A DNA stretch of 64,000 nt from NCBI RefSeq assembly GCF_009909235.1, contig NZ_JAAAPO010000009.1:1-64000 (forward strand), in the 5' to 3' direction. The notes under the pieces are model-generated. The model searched no databases. It worked only from the letters and a program-made list of their open reading frames with translations, and had not been told where the DNA came from. A program made the translations under genes and the position numbers. Positions 43,839 through 52,095 of the stretch are shown in pieces; the first letter of the stretch is position 1; the number at the start of each line of letters is the position of its first letter. Origin of the DNA: Novosphingobium ovatum (GTDB lineage: Bacteria > Pseudomonadota > Alphaproteobacteria > Sphingomonadales > Sphingomonadaceae).

Positions 43839-46277
43839 TCAGAAGGTGAAGCGTGCGTCCACCATGAACTGGCGCGGCGGCAAGAAGCTGAACTGATCGC
43901 CCTGACCATAGCCGTTCTGATAGGTCACACCGCCCACCGTCACCGTCGGCGCCCCCGACGAGCTGGTGGAAATGCTGGTGATCGCGCGGTTGTCGAACAC
44001 GTTCGACACCGTCAGACCCAACCGGAAATTCTTGCCGAATTCCTGACTGATGGCAAATTCACCCACGCTATAGGGCGACAGGCGATACAGGCGATAATTG
44101 GGATTGCCGTTGTATTCATTGGCAAATTGCACGCCGGTATATTTCTGGTTGTACGATACGCGCAGGCCGTGGCGGGCATAGACAAAGCCGATGGCGGCGG
44201 TGGTAAAGGGCGCCTTGGCGATCTGTGCGCCGGTGGTGACCGACTGGGCGTAATTGTACGAACCGTTGACGAACAGCGACAGCCCATCGAGCGGCATCAC
44301 CGCCACCTGACCCTCGACGCCCTTGTACCGCACCTGACCGATGTTGATCGTCAGCGAGGTGTCGCAACCGACCGTGGTGCAAGTGCCCAACTTGTTGTTA
44401 ACATTGATGATATATCCGTCCAGATCCAGCGACACGCGGCGGCCGTGCCACACCGTGCCGATCTGGTAATTGGTGGTGGTCATCGGTTGCAGATCAGCCA
44501 GCGACTGGGCCAGCGTGGCCGAGGTCGAGTAGAAGCTGGACAGATCAGGCACATACATGCCCTGCGCATACTGGCCATAGAAGGACCAGTTCCGGCTGGC
44601 CTGCCAATTGACGGTCAGGAACGGCAGTGTCTTGGTCCAGGTGGCCTGCATGTCGGCGGGCGCACGGGTGGTCTGATTGACCAAGGCATTGACCGAACGG
44701 GTGAAATGAACATATTTCACGCCCGGTGTAATGCTCAGGCTGTCGAACGGCCGAAACTCGAATTCGCCAAACAGTTGGAACTGGTTCCAGCCTGAATTCT
44801 GCTCATACTTGATGTTGGCCAGACTGATGCCGGGATAGGCGGCGGTGGCGGCCGTCCCCAGATAGGCGTTTTCGTTATAGCTGGGCAGGCCGGTGGTGCG
44901 GTCCAGATCCCATGTGTGGCGCCATGTGTTCGAATGCTCGTACCAGCCGCCCGCGCGGATCTTGCCCAGCCAGAAATCATAGGTCAGCTGGCCGATATAG
45001 CCCAGCACGCGGTACTTGTTCAGCTTGTTATAGCCCAGAATATTGCTGTTGGTCAGCTTGGTATAGGGCAGGGTGGCGGTGTTGAATCCAGTCACTACCG
45101 TGCCGGAATTGCCCGACATGGTGTTGTTGCTGTACCCGTACATATACAGGCGGTTATCCAACGACAGCCCGCTGCCCAGCACGCTTTGCAGGCGCAGATA
45201 CGAGAAATCGGTGGTCTTGTCGGTGCGGTTATAGGCCCAATAGTCCTGCTTGGTCGCATCGCCGCCCAAACCGTAATCGCGGCCATAGACCGCGCCGTTG
45301 GTTCCGGCCGCGCAATTGTTGGCGGTCAGTTGGGTCAGCAGATTGCCATTGGCGTCCAGCGCGGCATTGGAAAACCCGCTCACGCCCTTGAGCGCGCTGC
45401 CGCAGGTCGAACCCTTCAGCGAGTCCGACTGATAGTAATAGTTGCGGTTCCACGTCGACATGGCGGTCAGCGTGTGGTTGGCGCCGATCGGCAGAACCAT
45501 CTTGAAAAACAGGTTCTTGGACTGCACCGGCGAGAAGCTGAGCGCGCCTTGCGATTTCAGATACTGGCCCGCGAACACCATGCGCGCGCCGCCCAGGTGC
45601 TCTATGCGGCCGCTCTGGATTTCGAAACGGCCCATCAGGCTGTTCCAGCTGCCATACAGCATCTGCAACTGGCCGCCGAACTGTTCGGCCACGGCGCGCG
45701 AATACATGTTCAGATTGCCGCCATAGGTCGCCTGACCCAGCTGGCTGGCATTGCCGGGGCCACGGTCCACCACCACGGTTTCGATGGTGTTCGACGGGAA
45801 AAAGGCGGTCGAATGGTGGGTGGGGTTGTTGGTGTCGGCAAAGGGGATCGAGTCATAGGTGACGTTATATTCGCCATCCTGGAACCCGCGGATCACCGCC
45901 TTGGTTTCGGAAAAGCCCTGACCATTGCCCGTCCCCGAGATCGACACGCCCGGTGTCAGCGCGATCAACTCGTTGAAATCGGCGCCCGCGTTGGCATTGT
46001 CGATAAAGCTGCGGCTGATGACGGCCTGCGGCTGGGTGGTGGTCAGCGAGGCGACCAGCGGCGCGCTCTGCGCGGCGGCCGAACCGATCACCACGATGTC
46101 GGCGGTGGTCAGCGACTGGCTGTCGTTGGCTTGGCCGGTCTGGCCTGCGCTGGTCGATTGGTCATCGGCGGCGGCCGGCGCGGTGGCCGGCGCCGTGGCG
46201 GCATGGGCAAAGGGCGCAGTGGCGGCACACAGTGCCGCGCCGGCCCAAAGCCAGCGGCGAAAAGCGTTGATATGCAT
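43839..46277 (-). CDS. TonB-dependent outer-membrane receptor, second gene of a phosphatase operon
   Basis: An 812-residue receptor with a signal peptide (cleavage near HAATAPA), a TonB-box-like ADIVVIGSAAAQ, a plug domain with GTGNGQGFSETKAVIRGFQD and VVVDRGPGNASQLGQATYGG, and a barrel ending ARFTF with the C-terminal Phe. A GGGGGG site precedes the ATG. It starts 27 nt after the acid-phosphatase stop on the same strand, so the two are probably co-transcribed. The ligand is unknown; the partner suggests a phosphorylated compound or one freed from phosphate. Confidence 0.93.
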   Translation of the reverse strand: MHINAFRRWLWAGAALCAATAPFAHAATAPATAPAAADDQSTSAGQTGQANDSQSLTTADIVVIGSAAAQSAPLVASLTTTQPQAVISRSFIDNANAGADFNELIALTPGVSISGTGNGQGFSETKAVIRGFQDGEYNVTYDSIPFADTNNPTHHSTAFFPSNTIETVVVDRGPGNASQLGQATYGGNLNMYSRAVAEQFGGQLQMLYGSWNSLMGRFEIQSGRIEHLGGARMVFAGQYLKSQGALSFSPVQSKNLFFKMVLPIGANHTLTAMSTWNRNYYYQSDSLKGSTCGSALKGVSGFSNAALDANGNLLTQLTANNCAAGTNGAVYGRDYGLGGDATKQDYWAYNRTDKTTDFSYLRLQSVLGSGLSLDNRLYMYGYSNNTMSGNSGTVVTGFNTATLPYTKLTNSNILGYNKLNKYRVLGYIGQLTYDFWLGKIRAGGWYEHSNTWRHTWDLDRTTGLPSYNENAYLGTAATAAYPGISLANIKYEQNSGWNQFQLFGEFEFRPFDSLSITPGVKYVHFTRSVNALVNQTTRAPADMQATWTKTLPFLTVNWQASRNWSFYGQYAQGMYVPDLSSFYSTSATLAQSLADLQPMTTTNYQIGTVWHGRRVSLDLDGYIINVNNKLGTCTTVGCDTSLTINIGQVRYKGVEGQVAVMPLDGLSLFVNGSYNYAQSVTTGAQIAKAPFTTAAIGFVYARHGLRVSYNQKYTGVQFANEYNGNPNYRLYRLSPYSVGEFAISQEFGKNFRLGLTVSNVFDNRAITSISTSSSGAPTVTVGGVTYQNGYGQGDQFSFLPPRQFMVDARFTF

Positions 46278-46304
46278 GTGAATTCCCCCCTGAAACGTGA
46301 CGAA

Positions 46305-47078
46305 TTACTGTTTGGCCAATTCGGCGCGGGCGGCGGCGATCTGGCTGGCCAGACGCGGGTCGGCCATCAATTGGGCGGCGGCCAGCGTGGCCAGCGTGTG
46401 GGCGGCCTCGGTGTCGCTGGGATAATGGGCGCCGCAATATTGGCGGCTCATCGCGTAATCGCGGGCGCGGGCCAGGATCTTGTCCGCCTTGGCCGGGATC
46501 AGCCGGGCCAGCGCGTAACCCACCGCATAGCCCACCGTCGCATGGCCCGAGGGATAGGACTTGAACACCGGCTTGGCCGGGTCGGCCTTGGCCTCGCACA
46601 GGGGGATGGTGGGGTCGGCGCTATAGGGGCGCATCCGCTTGAAAAAGGCCTTGGAATAGCCGGTCGCCAGATAGGCCTCGTCCTGCACCAGGGTCAGCAG
46701 CGCCCATGTGGCGGGCAGGTTTTTCAGGTCCATGCTGACGGTGGCGTTGAACAGGCTGGGATCCTCGACCTCGGCATCCGTCAGGGCCTGCGCCATGCGG
46801 TCCTTGCTGGCCGAGGCGATCAGGCGGTGCAGCGTTTCCAGCTCGAAATTGGCGGCGGCCGAGTCCTTTTCATAGGGCGCGGGCAGCAACAGCGAGGGAT
46901 CGAACTGCGTCGGGTTCAGGTAATGCAGATATTTGCCTTCGCCACCGGCATAGGTCGGGGCGGGGGCGGGCGCGGTTTGGGCCAGCGCGGGTTGAAGCGG
47001 GGCCAGCGCGATCAGCGCGGCGGCCAGACATAGCGGCAATTGGCGGGCAATGGCGGGGCGGATCGACAGCAGGCGCAT
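46305..47078 (-). CDS. Class A nonspecific acid phosphatase (PAP2 superfamily)
   Basis: A 257-residue periplasmic phosphatase with a signal peptide (cleavage near ALAQTA). The three-part PAP2 signature is complete: KAFFKRMRP, then YPSGHAT, then SRQYCGAHYPSDTEAA, which is the class A PhoN layout including the catalytic His and the His nucleophile. ATG 47078 is used; 39 upstream codons of open frame are not part of the gene. It should strip phosphate from a range of organic phosphates. A candidate PHO box lies 171 bp upstream, and a TonB receptor gene follows. Confidence 0.92.
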   Translation of the reverse strand: MRLLSIRPAIARQLPLCLAAALIALAPLQPALAQTAPAPAPTYAGGEGKYLHYLNPTQFDPSLLLPAPYEKDSAAANFELETLHRLIASASKDRMAQALTDAEVEDPSLFNATVSMDLKNLPATWALLTLVQDEAYLATGYSKAFFKRMRPYSADPTIPLCEAKADPAKPVFKSYPSGHATVGYAVGYALARLIPAKADKILARARDYAMSRQYCGAHYPSDTEAAHTLATLAAAQLMADPRLASQIAAARAELAKQ

Positions 47079-47248
47079 GTGGGTTTCCTGATGTTGGGAG
47101 AAAGGGCGGCGGCGTGGGCGGGGCATGCTGCGTTGCAGCGCATGCCGCATGCGCGACGGAGTGTCTGGCGCGGCAATGGGCTGGACGACAAACATGGCAA
47201 GCCCCCGTCAAACAGTCAGAACTGACCGCGCCGCGCTAGGCAAAGGGC

Positions 47249-47266
47249 ATGACTGAACTGTGACAT
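47249..47266 (-). promoter_or_regulatory. Candidate PHO box upstream of the phosphatase-TonB operon
   Basis: Read on the minus strand, the site is ATGTCAC-AGTT-CAGTCAT. That is two copies of a CTGTCAT-like heptamer with the 4-bp spacer and 11-bp period of the alphaproteobacterial PHO box, at three mismatches in fourteen. It lies 171 bp upstream of the phosphatase ATG. Confidence 0.5.
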
Positions 47267-47292
47267 GGCGCGCCGCGCCGCTGTTTTGCATT

Positions 47293-47318
47293 GCAACATT
47301 GCAGGTTTGGAATGTTGC
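47293..47318. repeat. 8-bp inverted repeat between response regulator and phosphatase genes
   Basis: GCAACATT and AATGTTGC form a perfect dyad with a 10-bp spacer, 20 nt after the response-regulator stop. No T run follows on the minus strand, so it is more probably a protein-binding site than a terminator. Confidence 0.5.
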
Positions 47319-47338
47319 GTCGCGCAGGGCCCGTTTGT

Positions 47339-48025
47339 TCAGCCGCAACGCTCTGTGCGCAGGACATAGCCCTTGCCGCGCTGCGTCTCGATCGGGTCAC
47401 AGCCCAGCGTCTGCAACCGCCCGCGCAGCCGCGACAGGTTGCTTTCGACGATATTGGTTTCGGGGTCGAAACTGTATGACCACACCGCCGTCAGGATCAT
47501 GCCCCGCGTCACCAACTGCCCCGCGTTGCGCATCAAATAAGCCAGCAGCGAGAACTCCTTGCGGTTCAGTCGGGCCGAGGCGCTGTGATAGCTGGCGGTG
47601 TGGCTGGCCGCGTCCAGTTGCAGGCGGCCCACGGCCAGCGCGCCCTGTGGCGGATCGGCGGGGCGGTCACGGCGGCAGATCGCGTGCAGCCGCGCGGCCA
47701 ATTCGTCCATGGCGCAGGGCAGCGCCAGATAGTCATCCGCCCCTGCCCACAACCCGGCGGCCCGCTGTGCCGCGCTGGGTTGATCGGCCAGCAGCAACAG
47801 GCGCGGCCGCAGCGGCAGGGCGCAAAATGGTGCCAGCGTTGCGGCAGCATCCGGCGCGCAGGTTTCCAGTGCCACCGCATCGGGCGTGTCGCGCGCGCAC
47901 TGTGTCAGCGCATCGGCAATCCCATCGGCCAGTGTCGGGCGATGGCCCGCCGCCGTCAGCATCGCCGCGATCTGCGCGCCCAGCGCCGGTGCATCGACGC
48001 GGATCAGGATATGCACGCCCGCCAT
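47339..48025 (-). CDS. Orphan OmpR-type regulator with degenerate receiver domain
   Basis: A 228-residue protein. The C-terminal half is an OmpR/PhoB winged helix (LNRKEFSLLAYLMRNAGQLV, then NIVESNLSRLRGRL). The N-terminal half has the length of a receiver but lacks its active site: the phosphoacceptor position is Glu54 (VALETCAP), the switch Thr/Ser is Ala80 and the conserved Lys is Leu102. No kinase gene is nearby. It is thus likely to be phosphorylation-independent. It is encoded last in the module 3 transcription unit, 36 nt after the FAD oxidoreductase gene. Confidence 0.85.
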   Translation of the reverse strand: MAGVHILIRVDAPALGAQIAAMLTAAGHRPTLADGIADALTQCARDTPDAVALETCAPDAAATLAPFCALPLRPRLLLLADQPSAAQRAAGLWAGADDYLALPCAMDELAARLHAICRRDRPADPPQGALAVGRLQLDAASHTASYHSASARLNRKEFSLLAYLMRNAGQLVTRGMILTAVWSYSFDPETNIVESNLSRLRGRLQTLGCDPIETQRGKGYVLRTERCG

Positions 48026-48061
48026 CCTTTGCCCCTTGCAGGCAAAGGTGACGATTGCGTG

Positions 48062-49459
48062 TCAGGGGGTGACCAGCGCCGCCGCGTGGCGCCCGGCGAT
48101 TTTGCCCAGCGTTGTGGCCGCCAGCAAGCCGTTGCCCGCCAGATAGCCATCCGCCCCCGGCCCCGATACACCGCGCGCCGCGCCGCCGCCGGCAAACAGG
48201 TTGGGGAAGGGCGCGCCATCGGCCCCCACCACCCGCGCGGTCTGGTCGATCACCAGCCCGCCCTGGGTATGGAACAGCGCGCCGGTCACCTTGGCCGCGC
48301 GATAAGGGGCGGTCAAAACGGGGCGCGGAGCGAACGTCCGGCCAAAGCCATCAGCCTGCCCGCTCTCCACCAACGCGGCGACTTGCGCCAAGGTGGCGGT
48401 CAGGGTGTCCAGCGGCAGGCGTGTCTTGTCCGCCAGTTCGGCGATGCTTTCGGCCTCAACCACCGCGCCGGCGCGCAGGGCGTCATGGTAATCGTCAAAC
48501 TGCAACATCAGGTCATGTAGCCGCCCATCGAATATCGACCACGCGAAATGGCCGGGCTGGGCGTTGACCTTGGCGGCCTGCTCGGAATAGCCCGAAGCCT
48601 CGTTCGAGAAACGCACACCATCGGCGTTGACCTGAAAGCCGCCCTCCATGATCAGCGGCCACAGGATCGGCACGCCATGGCCCAGCGCCAGCCCGCCATG
48701 CCCCTGATAGCCGGTCATGTCGGCCAGCGCGGCACCCATTTCCTCGCCCCAGCGCATCGCGTCGCCCTTGTTCCCCGGATGGCCGTGGAACACCGCGCCC
48801 GCCATGTCGGGGATGAAGCGTTCGACCATATCGGCATTCCCGCCAAAGCCGGAACAGGCCAGAATCAAGGCGTCACAGCCAATATCCTCGGCCGCGCCAT
48901 CGGGGCGGGTGATGCGCACGCCGACCACATGGCGGCCATCGGCATAGATCGCCTCGACACAAGCCTCGGGCAGGATGGTCGCGCCCTTGTCACTGGCGGC
49001 AGCCTCCAGTGCGGCCATCAATTCGCCGCCGGTGCGGTTGGGCGTGCCATACATCCGCCGCGCGCTGTGGCCGGGGTAGAGGAACCCATCCACCAGCGTC
49101 AGCGGCACGCCATGGGTGTCACGCAACCACGCCACCGTCTCGGCGCTTTCGCGGGCCATGCAGGCGGCCATGACGGGATCGGTCTTGCCCTTGGTTTTGG
49201 CCATCATGTCGGCGGTAAAGATGTCGGGGCTGTCGGTGATGCCTTGCGCGGCCTGTTCGGGCGTTCCGGCGGCGGGGATCAGGCCGGTGGACATCGCCGT
49301 GCTGCCCAGCAGGCTGGCGTCGCGTTCCAGCACCAGCACATCCACATCCCCATCGCGCACCGCCAGCGCCGCGGCCAATCCGGTGCCGCCGCCCCCGACG
49401 ACCACCACAGGAAATGACAATTCAAACGCATCGGAGGGCGGGGGCAGAATGGCAGACAT
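48062..49459 (-). CDS. FAD-binding oxidoreductase, fumarate reductase/ketosteroid dehydrogenase type
   Basis: A 465-residue flavoprotein of the FAD_binding_2 family. The ADP-binding fold is VVVVGGGGTGLAAALAV (about residues 16-32) with a Glu in VLVLERDAS, and the C-terminal FAD segment is LFAGGGAARGVSGPGADGY. The family includes fumarate reductase flavoproteins, 3-ketosteroid delta-1-dehydrogenase and tricarballylate dehydrogenase. No signal peptide is seen, so it is cytosolic. It lies in line with the module 3 methyltransferase, small-protein and LysR genes and may oxidise or reduce the same compound. Confidence 0.87.
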   Translation of the reverse strand: MSAILPPPSDAFELSFPVVVVGGGGTGLAAALAVRDGDVDVLVLERDASLLGSTAMSTGLIPAAGTPEQAAQGITDSPDIFTADMMAKTKGKTDPVMAACMARESAETVAWLRDTHGVPLTLVDGFLYPGHSARRMYGTPNRTGGELMAALEAAASDKGATILPEACVEAIYADGRHVVGVRITRPDGAAEDIGCDALILACSGFGGNADMVERFIPDMAGAVFHGHPGNKGDAMRWGEEMGAALADMTGYQGHGGLALGHGVPILWPLIMEGGFQVNADGVRFSNEASGYSEQAAKVNAQPGHFAWSIFDGRLHDLMLQFDDYHDALRAGAVVEAESIAELADKTRLPLDTLTATLAQVAALVESGQADGFGRTFAPRPVLTAPYRAAKVTGALFHTQGGLVIDQTARVVGADGAPFPNLFAGGGAARGVSGPGADGYLAGNGLLAATTLGKIAGRHAAALVTP

Positions 49460-49490
49460 GCAGGGTTCCAGTTATGCGAAAAGGGGTGTG

Positions 49491-50387
49491 TTACCAGTCG
49501 GTTGACAGGTTGCGGAAGGCATCGGCCACGGCGCGCACGGCCGGCAGGCGCAACACTTCCTTGCGATAGACCAGACCGCCTGCCGGGCCACCGGCGGGGG
49601 CCGGGGCGTCACAGCTTTCCAATCGGCCCGCCAGACGCGGGGCATTGGCCACCCGTTCGGGCAGGATGGTCAGCAGGTCGCGCTGTTGCACCAGATCCAG
49701 CACCAGCCCCAATGACGAGGATTGCAGGAACTGTTGCGGGAAGGGCAGGCCCTGCGCGATCAGGTTTTCCTCAAACGCGCGGCGGAAATTGACCGCGCCC
49801 GACAGCGCCCATGCCCGGTCCATCAGATCGCCCAGACGGGTGATCCCGGTGATGGGGCGGGCCGCGCCCACGCGTTGATAGATGCGGCAGGCCAGATGGA
49901 ACAGGTGCTCGAAATGGGCGATATTGCCCGACCTTTCGATCGGAAACAGGGTAAAGGCGATGTCCAGTTCGGCGCTGGCGACCTTCTCGACCAGTTCCGA
50001 CCCCGGCCCCACATCGATGCACAGGCCGATGGCCGGGTTGGCCGCGATGAAATCGGACAGCGCGTCGCCCGCGCCGATTTCACGCAGCACGGTGTGGATG
50101 CCCAACCGCACGTCGCCGCTGCGCAAACTGCCTGCCGATCGGGCCTCGGCCATGGCGCGGTCGTGTTCGTTGACGATCACCTCGGCGCGCGTCATCAGCT
50201 TGCGCCCGTGTTCGGTCAATGACACGCCGCGCGCCTTGCGCTCGAACAGGGCCAGACCCAGCACCTCCTCCAGCGCCCGGATCGAGCGCGACAGCCCCGG
50301 TTGCGAGAGGTTTAAGGCCTCTGCCGCCTGACCGATGCTGCCGTGGCGCACCACGGCCAGAAAATGGCGGAGTTGCTGGATCTCCAT
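49491..50387 (-). CDS. LysR-family transcriptional regulator in module 3 unit
   Basis: A 298-residue LysR protein with the N-terminal HTH (IGQAAEALNLSQPGLSRSIR, about residues 17-36) and an effector domain. It is encoded 3 nt downstream of the small-protein gene and 31 nt upstream of the FAD oxidoreductase gene, all on one strand. It is therefore inside the operon rather than divergent from it, which is not the usual LysR arrangement. Confidence 0.92.
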   Translation of the reverse strand: MEIQQLRHFLAVVRHGSIGQAAEALNLSQPGLSRSIRALEEVLGLALFERKARGVSLTEHGRKLMTRAEVIVNEHDRAMAEARSAGSLRSGDVRLGIHTVLREIGAGDALSDFIAANPAIGLCIDVGPGSELVEKVASAELDIAFTLFPIERSGNIAHFEHLFHLACRIYQRVGAARPITGITRLGDLMDRAWALSGAVNFRRAFEENLIAQGLPFPQQFLQSSSLGLVLDLVQQRDLLTILPERVANAPRLAGRLESCDAPAPAGGPAGGLVYRKEVLRLPAVRAVADAFRNLSTDW

Positions 50388-50390
50388 GGG

Positions 50391-50723
50391 TTATGCCGCG
50401 CCTTCTGGCTGAGGCCGGGCCATGCCGGCACGTTCCAGAATGGCGTCGACGCTGCGCTCGCGCCCGGCCACCGGCGCGCCCAGCACCTTGGCCGCGAAAC
50501 GGTCGCGCAAGGCCTCGATCTGCGCCTTGGTTGCGGGGTCTGCGACATAGGCCTCGATCTCGTCCGCGCCGATGCCCACCTTGTCGGCCAGCAACAGTTC
50601 GGTCACGGCCATGCGGTCGCGCATCACCCATACTTCCTGCGTCAAGGCCATCAGCATGCGGCCCAGATCATCGACATTGATCGCGTTCAGTGTCGCGTCG
50701 GTCGGCGGCGGGGTCCAGCTCAT
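50391..50723 (-). CDS. Small helical protein, partner of methyltransferase module 3
   Basis: A 110-residue paralogue of the small proteins at 34844 and 43387. The shared core LMALTQEVWVMRDRMAVTEL spans about residues 24-43, and the next part, GADEIEAYVADP, matches their I-D-x-[YH]-x-[PA]-D stretch. ATG 50723 overlaps the methyltransferase stop by 4 nt; an in-frame extension of 18 codons lies within that gene. A longer C-terminal tail (about 25 residues more, ending in PQPEGAA) sets it apart. The function is unknown. Confidence 0.8.
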   Translation of the reverse strand: MSWTPPPTDATLNAINVDDLGRMLMALTQEVWVMRDRMAVTELLLADKVGIGADEIEAYVADPATKAQIEALRDRFAAKVLGAPVAGRERSVDAILERAGMARPQPEGAA

Positions 50724-51901
50724 GCGGCGATCTCCTGCGCAGGGGTGGCGGCGGGTTTGACGGCGCGCGTCACCCATGGATACCAGTCGCGGCCGATGGC
50801 ATAGGATTCGACACCTTCGAACCCCGCCTCGCGCAGTTGGTCATCAATCCCCGCCTCCAGCACGGCGGAAAAGAACGGTTCGCCCCGGTTCAGCGTGTCC
50901 CAGTCCAGCACCACGGCATGGAACAGGTCCACCGCGCGCAGCGGCGGGGGATCGGAGATGACGATTTCGGCGCCCGGCTTCATGATGCGGAACAGTTCGG
51001 CAAACAGTTGCGCATTGGCCTTTGGCGGCAATTCATGGTGCAGCGCATAGGTGATGACCGCGTCAAAGCTCTCGTCGGGCTCCTGCGTGTCAACGATGTC
51101 GCGCTGTTTCAGATGGGCGGCAAAGCCCATGGTTTCGGCCATGCGGTGCCCGTTGCGCAGCAATCCGGGCGACAGGTCCGAGCCGTGGATCTCGGCATCG
51201 GGGAAGACGGTGTGGACGGCGCGCGCGGTGGTGGTGCCGCCACAGCCGGGCTCGTAAATGCGCGCGTAATGGTCCTTGCGGAACTGGCGGATGGTGGCAA
51301 CGCGCTGCTGGGTGATGTCATCGCCCACGCCCACGGCCGCATAGCCGCCCTTGGAAAAGACCATCGGGCCCACGGCAAAGGCGAACAGCGCGCCATACAG
51401 GTCATAACCATCCCAGCCGCCCGGCTCCAGATGCCATTCGACATCCCAATATTTGGGCGCCTCGATGTCGGGGCGCAGTTCCAGCGTGCCGCCGGCCTGC
51501 CCCTTGATCGGGCCGTAAAACAGCGGGTAGAACTGCTCGCGGCGTTCCTCGATCGCGGGGATGCCGGTGTTGAAATTCTCCTCGGCCACCCAGCGTTGGC
51601 AGAACCGTTCCAGCCGGAACAGCGGGAGGGTGTCGGCAATCGCGCGGCCCTGTTTGACCCGCTCGCGCAGGGCGGCCACATCGGGCGAGCTGTTGTCGGC
51701 ACCCGCGACATGTTCGGCATTCAGTTCGGCGGCCTTGGGCACGGCCATGAAGTCGGCCTTGGCGCGGGGGCGCAGATAGCCCGACGAAAACTTTTGCATC
51801 GAGCCGAGGAATTCCATCGCGGCGCGGCCATGCTGCGACAGGCCAAAGGCGGGCGCAACGCGCGCGGCCGCCTTCTCGCCCAGATTGGTGAGGAAGGTCA
51901 T
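50720..51901 (-). CDS. SAM-dependent methyltransferase with uncharacterised N-terminal half (module 3)
   Basis: A 393-residue paralogue of the module 1 and 2 methyltransferases. Residues 1-205 are the variable N-terminal region ending in VEWHLEPGGWDGYDLYGALF (154-173). The class I fold follows with motif I IYEPGCGGTTTA (215-226), motif II IHGSDLSP and LFRIMKPGAEIVISDP. The H-E pair is in ALHHELPPKA and the EP motif in NRGEPFFSA. It is the first gene of a unit that continues with the small protein, LysR, FAD oxidoreductase and orphan regulator genes. Confidence 0.85.
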   Translation of the reverse strand: MTFLTNLGEKAAARVAPAFGLSQHGRAAMEFLGSMQKFSSGYLRPRAKADFMAVPKAAELNAEHVAGADNSSPDVAALRERVKQGRAIADTLPLFRLERFCQRWVAEENFNTGIPAIEERREQFYPLFYGPIKGQAGGTLELRPDIEAPKYWDVEWHLEPGGWDGYDLYGALFAFAVGPMVFSKGGYAAVGVGDDITQQRVATIRQFRKDHYARIYEPGCGGTTTARAVHTVFPDAEIHGSDLSPGLLRNGHRMAETMGFAAHLKQRDIVDTQEPDESFDAVITYALHHELPPKANAQLFAELFRIMKPGAEIVISDPPPLRAVDLFHAVVLDWDTLNRGEPFFSAVLEAGIDDQLREAGFEGVESYAIGRDWYPWVTRAVKPAATPAQEIAA

Positions 51902-52052
51902 GGTATTCTCCCCAGGTTGATTTCTGCGGTCAGGCTAATGCGGGGGGCCGCGTTTGCCAGACAGATGATCTTGGGCATCCATGCGCGCCCTGCATGAAAT
52001 GGGGCGCGGCGGCGGGCAAACTGGCCGCAATCGGGGGGAAATGGCGGCAAAT

Positions 52053-52095
52053 GCCTGTCTGGCGGGGAATCGGCAAACATTCGCCTGTCGGTCAT
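52053..52095 (-). promoter_or_regulatory. Shared module motif, degenerate copies upstream of module 3
   Basis: GCCTGTCTGGCGGG (52053-52066) and CGCCTGTCGGTCATCC (from 52082) match the left arm and centre of the shared palindrome. The second overlaps the stop codon of the NTF2-like gene and is about 180 bp upstream of the methyltransferase start. The first is the weaker. Confidence 0.4.
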
